NCBI GenBank assembly: GCA_904420245.1
Contig: CAJFUL010000009.1
Location: forward strand, 1 to 41,896
Direction: 5' to 3'
Source of the DNA: Candidatus Paralachnospira avium
GTDB lineage: Bacteria > Bacillota > Clostridia > Lachnospirales > Lachnospiraceae
Length of the DNA: 41,896 nt
Shown here: positions 31,760-38,631 of the stretch, in pieces
Numbering within the stretch: the stretch's first letter is position 1
How the letters are laid out: the number at the start of each line of letters is the position of its first letter
Made by a program: the position numbers and the translations under genes
Notes under the pieces: model-generated
Told to the model about the DNA's origin: nothing
Seen by the model: the letters and a program-made list of their open reading frames with translations, nothing else
The model's database searches: none

Positions 31760-32864
31760 AGAGGCTCCGGATCCGGTAGTCCTCCGCTTTCCTGTCATAT
31801 CCGTCCACCTCCAATACGGTCCGCACCTGCCGGACTCCGCTCCTGTCCCGGGCAAGGTGGATCATCAGGTCGATGGCGTTTCCTATCTGCTCCCGTATGG
31901 CCGGAAGAGGAAGCTCTCCTCCCATCATGGCCATGGTCTCCAGCCGCGACAGCATATCCCTGGCCGACCTGCCGTGTCCTGTGGACAGAGAACCGTCATG
32001 GCCCGTATTCATGGCCTGGAGCATATCCAGACACGCGCCGTCCCGGACCTCCCCCACGATGATCCTGTCCGGCCGCATCCGCAGCGCGGTCTTGATGAGG
32101 TCCCGGATCGTGATCTCCTCTTCTCCCGCCGAAGGCCTCCTGGCCTCCAGCCTCACCAGATTTTCCAGATCCTGGAGCTTAAGCTCCGCCGAGTCCTCAA
32201 TGGTGACGATCCTCTCCTCCCCGGGGATCCAGGCGGACAGGGCGTTTAAAAGCGTAGTCTTCCCGCTCCCCGTCCCTCCCGACACGAAGATATTTTTCCG
32301 TTCCCTGACGCACTCCTTCAAAAACTCTGCCAGGGCCGCCGGCAAGGTCCCCAGCCTGACCAGGCTGTCCAGCGAAAAGGCCTGCTTCCCGAATTTCCGT
32401 ATGGTGATGACCGGACCGTCCAGAGCCACCGCCCGCAGCGCCACATTGACCCTGGAGCCGTCTGCCAGCCTGGCGTCCACGATGGGGCTCGCCTCGTTTA
32501 CGGTCCTGTTGACCCTGGATACGATTTGCTGGATCACATCCTCCAGCTTCTCTCTGGAGGAAAAAACCTTCCCGCTCTTCTCAAGCCTCCCCTCCCGCTC
32601 CAGAAAGATCTTCTCCGGCCCGTTGACCATGATCTCCGTGACCGTCTCATCCTCCAGGAATTCCTGCAGGATGTCCAGCCGCCTCAGGCTGTTGAACAGC
32701 GAAGCCCGGAGGAAAATCCTCTTATCCAGAGGGAGCTTCCTCATGCGTCCCTCCCGCACGATCTCCTCATCGATCATCTCCAAAAGCCGCTCGTCTTCCG
32801 TCTCGCCTTCCGCTGCCAGCCGGGACAAAAGCCGTCTTCTGATCTCTTCCTCCGCCGTCCTCAC
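31743..32864 (-). CDS. TadA/CpaF pilus assembly ATPase
   Basis: Encodes 373 residues of the CpaF/TadA branch of secretion ATPases, the motor that assembles the Flp pilus. Walker A is GGTGSGKTT (196-204), the Asp box TIEDSAEL (221-228), Walker B region DRIIVGEVRDGA, and the His box STGHGRSARDML. The N-terminal domain has the usual EFLEDETVTEIMVNGPEKIF. A GTG start at 32864 lies almost on top of AGGAG, so the true start may differ slightly. The gene overlaps the end of the TadZ-like gene by up to 98 bases. Confidence 0.95.
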   Translation of the reverse strand: MRTAEEEIRRRLLSRLAAEGETEDERLLEMIDEEIVREGRMRKLPLDKRIFLRASLFNSLRRLDILQEFLEDETVTEIMVNGPEKIFLEREGRLEKSGKVFSSREKLEDVIQQIVSRVNRTVNEASPIVDARLADGSRVNVALRAVALDGPVITIRKFGKQAFSLDSLVRLGTLPAALAEFLKECVRERKNIFVSGGTGSGKTTLLNALSAWIPGEERIVTIEDSAELKLQDLENLVRLEARRPSAGEEEITIRDLIKTALRMRPDRIIVGEVRDGACLDMLQAMNTGHDGSLSTGHGRSARDMLSRLETMAMMGGELPLPAIREQIGNAIDLMIHLARDRSGVRQVRTVLEVDGYDRKAEDYRIRSLYEKEG

Positions 32865-33855
32865 CTCCTGTCAAGTATCCCTGCTCCTCCAGGAGCTTCC
32901 TCACCTGGGCTCCGGCCGCTCCCGCGTACTCCCGCTCCAGGCTGCAAAAACCGGCTCCTTCCCCAAAAACCGGAAAGCCGCACCGGACGATCCTTTCTCC
33001 AAAGCCCCGGCCCTCCAGCCATCCAAGAAGCGCCTCTGTCCGCTGCCTCTCCCACGGCTCCCGCGGAACCGGTACCAGCAGCCTGCCGCACTGGGACAGG
33101 ACCGCTTCCTTCTCCGGCAGCCCTCCTCCCAGTTCCAGCACCAGATAGCGGTAATCCCCGGCCTCCGCCAGCTCCAAAAAGAACTCCGGCTCATAGGACC
33201 GGTCCCGGCCGCAGAGATCCTCCGGCCTCTCAGCCGGTACGGCCCAGTCCGTCCTTCCCCATCTGCCGAGGGCCGTCTGGATCCTGGGTCCGTCCAGCTT
33301 CCCCTGGCAGTAATAATAATACAGCTCCGAAAGCTCTCCCTCCGCCTCCGGAGCCGAAAGCTCCTCCGGCATACGGGCAAAGGCATCCAGCGTAAGAAAA
33401 AGACTCCGCCCCGCCTCCGCCAGGATACGGCTCATGAACAGGCCCAGCGCCAGCAGACGCGCTCCCTGAGAAGGAGAACAGAGTCCCAGGATCTCTCTTT
33501 CCGTCTCCTTCTTTACCCGCAGCGCTCCGGCTCCTCCCGTCTCCAGGATCCTTCGCCAGATCTGCTCGGCGGACTGGTACTTCCCGATGACGGGAAACGC
33601 CTCTTCGGAGACTTCCTCCTCCCGCTCCGCCAGGAGGGCTGTCCACAGGCCGGGGTACTCCCGGCAGACAGACAGTACCGCGTCTCCCGCCAGCACTCCT
33701 TCCAGGCCGCCTTCATCCAGACACATCCGCAGAGCGTCCTCACTGGTAAACACCCTGACCTCCAGCCTCTCCCCGGCCCGCTCCCGGATGTAGCGTCCCA
33801 GACTCCTGACATAACCGGCATCCCGGTCCCAAAGACCCAGCCTCCATCTGTCCAT
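32767..33855 (-). CDS. TadZ/CpaE-like protein with degenerate P-loop
   Basis: Encodes 362 residues. Residues 1-115 resemble an atypical receiver domain; from residue 120 the order of strands and helices follows MinD-like TadZ/CpaE proteins, with GLCSPSQGARLLALGLF where the P-loop should be. The Gly-Lys-Thr/Ser of the P-loop is absent, so ATP hydrolysis is unlikely. TadZ positions the pilus machine at a cell pole in other bacteria. The last 35 or so residues are read through the start of the next gene and are low-complexity, so this tail may be nonessential. ATG at 33855 has AGGAGG 6 bases upstream. Confidence 0.82.
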   Translation of the reverse strand: MDRWRLGLWDRDAGYVRSLGRYIRERAGERLEVRVFTSEDALRMCLDEGGLEGVLAGDAVLSVCREYPGLWTALLAEREEEVSEEAFPVIGKYQSAEQIWRRILETGGAGALRVKKETEREILGLCSPSQGARLLALGLFMSRILAEAGRSLFLTLDAFARMPEELSAPEAEGELSELYYYYCQGKLDGPRIQTALGRWGRTDWAVPAERPEDLCGRDRSYEPEFFLELAEAGDYRYLVLELGGGLPEKEAVLSQCGRLLVPVPREPWERQRTEALLGWLEGRGFGERIVRCGFPVFGEGAGFCSLEREYAGAAGAQVRKLLEEQGYLTGGEDGGGRDQKTAFVPAGSGRRDGRRAAFGDDR

Positions 33856-33866
33856 ATGATTCCTCC

Positions 33867-34451
33867 TCATACCCACAGCCACAGGAGAAAGCCGCCCAGC
33901 AGCGCCGCCGAAAAAGGAATGGTCTCACGTCTGCCCCACGCCCGTCCCCGGCTGTAGGAGATCCATTTTTTCTGGGAAATACAGTGCCTGAACCAGGCAA
34001 GAAAATAAGAAAAGCGTTCCAAAAGACTATGACAGCAGATCATCTTCAGAAAGGATACTGCCCCGCCCAAAAACAGGGCCCAGACAAAGCAGCGGATAAA
34101 GGCCGGAAATCCCATCCATGCCGCCATGAGGCCGCACAGCTTCACATCGCCCGCTCCCGTCATCCCCAGCCGCCAGGCCGGATACAAAAGGACCGCGGCG
34201 GCCGCCGCCCGGGACAGATACGCCGCCGCCTGAAAGGGCGGCCCGGGAAGGACAGACCGGCCGGAAGATCCCCCGGCCGCAAAAAACTCTGCTCCTGCCC
34301 GGTCCAGCGGGATCTCCCGCGGACAGAGTCCCGCCAAAAGAAGGCCTGTCAAAAACCAGGCTGCCAGCCAGACATTTGGCACTCTGCGCCATAAAATATC
34401 CGTCACGGCCGCCGTCATGCAGATCACAAAAAACTGCCATATCACCGGCAT
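33867..34451 (-). CDS. A24-type prepilin peptidase (first copy)
   Basis: Encodes about 194 residues of a prepilin peptidase of the TadV/CpaA type. The two catalytic aspartates are in AAVTDILWRRVPNVW and MTGAGDVKLCG. Six or so hydrophobic helices are seen, and a basic stretch near 150-170. The start is uncertain: MPVIWQFF at 34451 is preferred because GGGA/GGAGG lies just upstream, and earlier ATGs in frame (34478, 34553) lack a site. It heads the Tad operon, 75 bases downstream of a good promoter. Confidence 0.9.
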   Translation of the reverse strand: MPVIWQFFVICMTAAVTDILWRRVPNVWLAAWFLTGLLLAGLCPREIPLDRAGAEFFAAGGSSGRSVLPGPPFQAAAYLSRAAAAAVLLYPAWRLGMTGAGDVKLCGLMAAWMGFPAFIRCFVWALFLGGAVSFLKMICCHSLLERFSYFLAWFRHCISQKKWISYSRGRAWGRRETIPFSAALLGGFLLWLWV

Positions 34452-34524
34452 CCTCCATTCCCTGTTCAGTTTTGTCATCTTTGGGAAAAACACCCGAAAC
34501 GGGCTTTTTGAATTGGTGATTCTG

Positions 34525-34553
34525 ATTATGCATGAAAACCGCTTTTTTGTCAA
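34525..34553 (-). promoter_or_regulatory. Promoter of the Tad operon
   Basis: Minus strand TTGACA (34548-34553), 17-base spacer ending in ATG, CATAAT (34525-34530). It precedes the first Tad gene, and genes from 34451 down to 24139 are so tightly packed that one transcript could cover about 10 kb. Confidence 0.8.
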
Positions 34554-34605
34554 GCATAATTTTCCGGAAATTTTCCCATACTTGGAAAAGAAAGGAGATC
34601 ATGCC

Positions 34606-34800
34606 ATGAAACACGACCAGCTTTGGGAAGATATACGCCGGACCATGGAAGCCATGGACAACGCCCAGAACAACTTTGACCATGTAACGGATCCGGCCCT
34701 CATAGACTATTACAGCTATACTCTGAAGGCCGCTTCCATCCGCTACCAGTTCCTCCTGCGCCAGGCAAAATGTCTTGACCTGACCCCCGGCAGTTGGTAA
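34606..34800 (+). CDS. DUF2508 (YaaL-like) small protein
   Basis: Encodes 64 residues, a short helical protein with the DUF2508/YaaL pattern: an acidic first helix, NNFDHVTDPALIDYYSYTL, and SIRYQFLLRQAK. Function is unknown. In many Firmicutes the family member lies beside recR, but here it is far from it, between the Tad operon and the amylase. The ATG at 34606 has AAAGGAG 8 bases upstream. Its last codons contain the promoter of the amylase gene. Confidence 0.85.
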   Translation: MKHDQLWEDIRRTMEAMDNAQNNFDHVTDPALIDYYSYTLKAASIRYQFLLRQAKCLDLTPGSW

Positions 34801-34803
34801 AAT
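34775..34803 (+). promoter_or_regulatory. Promoter of the GH13-glgB unit
   Basis: TTGACC (34775-34780), 17-base spacer ending in TGG, TAAAAT (34798-34803). It overlaps the 3' end of the DUF2508 gene, whose stop codon TAA forms the first half of the -10. Confidence 0.72.
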
Positions 34804-34831
34804 AAAAGATATTATAGATTGGGGGGATTTG

Positions 34832-36175
34832 ATGTCAGCCTGGTATGACAACAGCGTTTTTTATCATATGTATCCCCTGGGGATGACCGGCGCCCCCAGA
34901 GAAAACCATGAAACGGAAGCCGCCGGACGTTTTGCCGAGCTTACTGCCTGGCTCCCCCATTTGGAAGAGCTGGGGGTTTCCGCCATTTATATCGGTCCTC
35001 TGTTTGAATCCACGAAGCACGGCTACGATACGCGGGATCTGCGTCTCATCGACAGGCGCCTGGGCAGCAATGAGGACTTTCGCAGATTCGTGGAGCTCTG
35101 TCATAAAGCCTCTGTCCATGTGGTGGTGGACGGCGTATTCAACCATACAGGACGGGAATTTTTCGCCTTCCGGGATATTCAGGAAAACCGGGAGGCCTCT
35201 CCATATAAGGACTGGTACAGGAATGTGGGATTTTGGCAGAACAGCCCTCTGGGCGATCCCTTCTGCTATGAAGCCTGGCAGGGACACCTGGAGCTTCCTG
35301 TCCTGAACCTGCAGAACCCGGCTGTCCGGGACTACCTCCTGGACACCGTCTCCTTCTGGATCCGGGAGTTTGACATCGACGGGATCCGCCTGGACTGCGC
35401 CAATGTCCTGGATTTTGACTTCATGAAGGCCCTGCGATGCCACTGCGACGGCCTGAAGGCCGGTTTCTGGCTCATGGGCGAAGTGATCCATGGAGACTAC
35501 AACCGCTGGGCCAACGCCTCCATGCTCCATTCCGTGACCAATTACGAGCTCCACAAAGGCCTCTATTCCGGCCACAACGACTATAACTGCTTTGAGATCG
35601 CCCACACCATAAGGCGCCAGTCGGACCAAAACGGCGGCATATACAGAGACCTGAACCTCTATACCTTCGTGGACAATCATGATGAGGACCGCATCATGAG
35701 CAAGCTGCGCAATAAGCGCCATATCTTTACGGTCTTCGCCATGCTCTTCACACTCCCCGGCATCCCTTCCGTCTACTACGGTTCCGAGTGGGGCATCGAG
35801 GGAGCCAGGACCAGCACCTGCGACGAGATGCTGCGGCCTGCCATCTCGCCGGACCAGTTTCCTTCCCTGGAGGGAGAGCTCTCCCGGTTCGTGGCTAGGC
35901 TGGCTCATATCCACCGGGAACATCCGGCGCTCTGTACAGGCTCCTATGAAGAGCTTTTTCTGACCAACCGCCAGTACGCGTATTCCCGTACGCTCGGAGA
36001 TGAGCGCATCGCGGTCCTGCACAATATCGACGAAGCTCCCTTCTCCTTCTCCGTTCCCACAGGCGGGAACCGTGCCCTTGACCTGCTGGCCGGAGAGGAG
36101 ATCCCTCTGGAAAACGGCCGCCTGGAGCTTCTTCTGGACGGCTGCCAGAGCAGAATATTAAAGATTGAGGGGTGA
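34832..36175 (+). CDS. GH13 alpha-amylase family protein
   Basis: Encodes 447 residues of glycoside hydrolase family 13, acting on alpha-1,4-glucans or maltooligosaccharides. The three catalytic residues are placed as expected: Asp near 188 in GIRLDCA, Glu near 217 in LMGEVIHGDY, Asp near 284 in TFVDNHDEDR; the first conserved region is VVVDGVFNHTG. There is no signal peptide, so it acts in the cytoplasm. Six G residues precede the ATG at 34832. glgB begins 4 bases after its stop, which links it to glycogen metabolism; the exact product specificity is not visible. Confidence 0.94.
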   Translation: MSAWYDNSVFYHMYPLGMTGAPRENHETEAAGRFAELTAWLPHLEELGVSAIYIGPLFESTKHGYDTRDLRLIDRRLGSNEDFRRFVELCHKASVHVVVDGVFNHTGREFFAFRDIQENREASPYKDWYRNVGFWQNSPLGDPFCYEAWQGHLELPVLNLQNPAVRDYLLDTVSFWIREFDIDGIRLDCANVLDFDFMKALRCHCDGLKAGFWLMGEVIHGDYNRWANASMLHSVTNYELHKGLYSGHNDYNCFEIAHTIRRQSDQNGGIYRDLNLYTFVDNHDEDRIMSKLRNKRHIFTVFAMLFTLPGIPSVYYGSEWGIEGARTSTCDEMLRPAISPDQFPSLEGELSRFVARLAHIHREHPALCTGSYEELFLTNRQYAYSRTLGDERIAVLHNIDEAPFSFSVPTGGNRALDLLAGEEIPLENGRLELLLDGCQSRILKIEG

Positions 36176-36179
36176 TCAT

Positions 36180-38060
36180 ATGGGGAAAACAACAGGCATC
36201 ATCACCGATACGGACTGTTATCTGTTCGGAGAAGGCACCCACTATGAGATCTATGAAAAGCTTGGGGCTCATCCAGTATCCCGCCGCGGGAAAAAGGGGA
36301 TCTATTTCGCCGTCTGGGCGCCCCATGCGGAAGCCGTCTCCGTGACGGGGGATTTTAACGGCTGGGCGGAAACGGGCATTTCCATGTCTCCCGTGGGCAC
36401 TTCCGGCATCTTTGAAGTCTTTACGTCCAAAGCCAAGCCGGGAGATCTCTACAAGTATGTCATTACCACAAAGGCCGGAGACCGCATCTATAAGGCGGAT
36501 CCCTACGCCTCCTGGGCGGAGCTGCGTCCGGGCACGGCCTCGCGGATCGCTCCTGCCTCTTCCTTCCAGTGGAAAGACAATAAATGGATGGACAAGCGGA
36601 AAGACAGCCTTCCCACTCTGGGCCCTCTGTCCATCTATGAGGTCCATCTGGGCTCCTGGCGCCGGAAGGGCGAGGAGTTCCTCTCCTACAGGGAACTGGC
36701 CAGGGAACTGGCTGCCTACATAAAAGACATGGGCTACACCCATGTGGAGATCATGGGGCTCCTGGAGCATCCCTATGACGGTTCCTGGGGGTATCAGGTG
36801 ACCGGCTACTACGCTCCCACTTCCCGGTACGGCACGCCGGACGATTTCCGGTATTTCATCGATTATATGCACAGGAAGGGCATCGGGGTCATCCTGGACT
36901 GGGTCCCCGCCCACTTTCCCAGAGACGCCCACGGACTGGCGGATTTTGACGGAGAGCCTCTCTATGAATACGCCGATAAGCGCAAGGGCGAACATCCCGA
37001 CTGGGGGACCAAGATCTTTGACTACAGCAAGCATGAAGTCTCCAATTTCCTGATCGCCAACGCCCTCTACTGGGTGGAAAAATTCCATGTGGACGGCCTG
37101 CGGGTGGATGCGGTGGCCTCCATGCTCTATCTGGATTACGGCAAACAGGACGGCCAATGGGTCCCCAACATCTACGGCGGCAATGAAAACCTGGAGGCCA
37201 TTGAATTTTTCAAGCATCTCAACAGCATCATGAAGCGGCGCAACCCCGGCAGCATGGTCATCGCCGAGGAATCCACCGCCTGGCCCAAGGTCACGGAACC
37301 GCCGGAATACGACGGCCTGGGCTTCACCTTCAAGTGGAATATGGGCTGGATGCACGACTTCCTGGAATACATGAAGCTGGATCCGTATTTCCGGAAGTTC
37401 AACCACGGAAAGATGACCTTCGGGATGACTTACGCCTGCAGCGAAAACTTCATCCTGGTGCTTTCCCATGATGAAGTGGTCCACCTGAAGTGCTCCATGC
37501 TGGAAAAGATGCCCGGCTATCCGGCGGACAAGTTCGCCAATCTGAAGGTGGGCTATACGTTCATGATGGGACACCCCGGCAAAAAGCTCCTGTTCATGGG
37601 CCAGGAATTCGGCCAGCTGCGGGAATGGAGCGAGGAGCGAGAGCTGGACTGGTTCCTGTTGAAGGAGCCTCTCCACAAGGATCTTCAGAACTATTACAGG
37701 GACCTGCTCCACTTATACAGGAAATACCCCGCTTTCTACGGCAAGGATTACGACTGGAGCGGTTTTGAATGGATCAACTGCGACGACGCCGACAGGAGCA
37801 TCTTCAGCTTCGTCCGCAAAAGCCCCACCGGCCGCAACAATCTGCTGTTTATCTGCAATTTCACGCCCATGGAGCGGTCTGATTACCGGGTGGGCGTTCC
37901 CAAAAAGGGCAAGTATACCCTGCTCCTGGACAATGAGAACGGTCTTCTGGACAAAAAGGACCAGAAGGTGTTCCTCTCCCAGAAGAAGCCCTGCGACGGC
38001 CGCAAGTACTCCTTCGCCTACCCTCTGCCGCCATACGGCGCCGCAGTCTTCAAATACTGA
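36180..38060 (+). CDS. glgB: 1,4-alpha-glucan branching enzyme
   Basis: Encodes 626 residues. GlgB makes alpha-1,6 branches in glycogen. It has an N-terminal CBM48-like domain (IYFAVWAPHAEAVSVTGDFN), the GH13 barrel with Asp near 310 in GLRVDAV, Glu near 363 in MVIAEES and Asp near 430 in LSHDEVVH, and the C-terminal beta domain. The first 100-residue N-terminal domain found in some branching enzymes is absent, as in many Firmicutes. ATG at 36180 has GAGGGG 8 bases upstream. No other glg genes are in the window. Confidence 0.96.
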   Translation: MGKTTGIITDTDCYLFGEGTHYEIYEKLGAHPVSRRGKKGIYFAVWAPHAEAVSVTGDFNGWAETGISMSPVGTSGIFEVFTSKAKPGDLYKYVITTKAGDRIYKADPYASWAELRPGTASRIAPASSFQWKDNKWMDKRKDSLPTLGPLSIYEVHLGSWRRKGEEFLSYRELARELAAYIKDMGYTHVEIMGLLEHPYDGSWGYQVTGYYAPTSRYGTPDDFRYFIDYMHRKGIGVILDWVPAHFPRDAHGLADFDGEPLYEYADKRKGEHPDWGTKIFDYSKHEVSNFLIANALYWVEKFHVDGLRVDAVASMLYLDYGKQDGQWVPNIYGGNENLEAIEFFKHLNSIMKRRNPGSMVIAEESTAWPKVTEPPEYDGLGFTFKWNMGWMHDFLEYMKLDPYFRKFNHGKMTFGMTYACSENFILVLSHDEVVHLKCSMLEKMPGYPADKFANLKVGYTFMMGHPGKKLLFMGQEFGQLREWSEERELDWFLLKEPLHKDLQNYYRDLLHLYRKYPAFYGKDYDWSGFEWINCDDADRSIFSFVRKSPTGRNNLLFICNFTPMERSDYRVGVPKKGKYTLLLDNENGLLDKKDQKVFLSQKKPCDGRKYSFAYPLPPYGAAVFKY

Positions 38061-38087
38061 GCCTGAGGTTTTAAAGAAACCAAAAAA

Positions 38088-38120
38088 CCTGCCGCCGGGC
38101 CTTTTCTTCCCGGCGGCAGG
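38088..38120 (-). terminator. Terminator of the regulator gene (convergent with glgB)
   Basis: A perfect 12-bp stem CCTGCCGCCGGG/CCCGGCGGCAGG with a 9-base loop. On the minus strand it is followed by TTTTTTGG, so it stops transcription from the MarR-type gene; on the plus strand it may slow transcription from glgB. Confidence 0.88.
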
Positions 38121-38128
38121 CTCATCTC

Positions 38129-38581
38129 TCAATGTTCCTGCTTCTCTCTGTAATTCTCAAAAAAATCCTTCAGATTGGTCAATGCCCGCACCAGAAGCTC
38201 TGTGTCCTCCGGAGTAAGTCCCTTTACCAGAGCCTCCGTCATCTGCTTGTGGAAATTCTCATGCTGCTTATAAGCCAGCTTTCCCTTGGCCGTCAGCATG
38301 ATATAGACCACTCTCCTGTCCTGCTCGCTCCTCTCCCGCTTCACATACCCCTTCTTCACCAGGCTGTTCATGGAAATGGTGAGAGTCCCGGTGGTCACCC
38401 GGAGCTGCTTGGCGATGGATGACATATTCTTGGGAGTCCCCATACCGATGGCGGCGATGATATGCATATCATTATTGGTAATGTCCTTGAAAGGCTCTGT
38501 GATGATCGCTTTCTGCTCAATATCCATGATATCGTGGAACAGCTTCACCAGGATATGATCAAAGGTCCCATACGCATCCAT
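38129..38581 (-). CDS. FabT-like MarR family regulator
   Basis: Encodes 150 residues of a MarR-type winged-helix repressor. The pattern FKDITNNDMHIIAAIGM, LRVTTGTLTISMNSLVKKGY, RSEQDRRVVYIMLTAKG and FHKQMTEALVKG parallels FabT of streptococci, which represses fatty acid synthesis genes in response to acyl-ACP. No fatty acid genes are in the window, so its target is unknown. GGAGGTGAT lies 3-7 bases before the ATG. It has its own promoter (38603-38631), which carries TTGTGAT twice in direct repeat, a possible operator. Confidence 0.88.
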   Translation of the reverse strand: MDAYGTFDHILVKLFHDIMDIEQKAIITEPFKDITNNDMHIIAAIGMGTPKNMSSIAKQLRVTTGTLTISMNSLVKKGYVKRERSEQDRRVVYIMLTAKGKLAYKQHENFHKQMTEALVKGLTPEDTELLVRALTNLKDFFENYREKQEH

Positions 38582-38602
38582 ATTATCACCTCCACCTGTT
38601 TC

Positions 38603-38631
38603 AGCTTATCACAAACCGGGAAAAATCACAA
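38603..38631 (-). promoter_or_regulatory. Promoter and possible operator of the FabT-like gene
   Basis: Minus strand TTGTGA (38626-38631), 17-base spacer, TAAGCT (38603-38608). The -35 and the end of the spacer contain the same TTGTGAT, in direct repeat, which may be a site for autoregulation. The -35 hexamer overlaps the end of the P-type ATPase gene. Confidence 0.6.

Noticed and set aside
31873-33957. 694-codon open frame on the plus strand across tad genes
   Set aside because: Antisense to the CpaF and TadZ-like genes, Ser/Pro/Arg-rich, without recognisable domains.
35895-37712. 605-codon open frame on the minus strand opposite glgB
   Set aside because: Antisense shadow of a clear branching enzyme gene.
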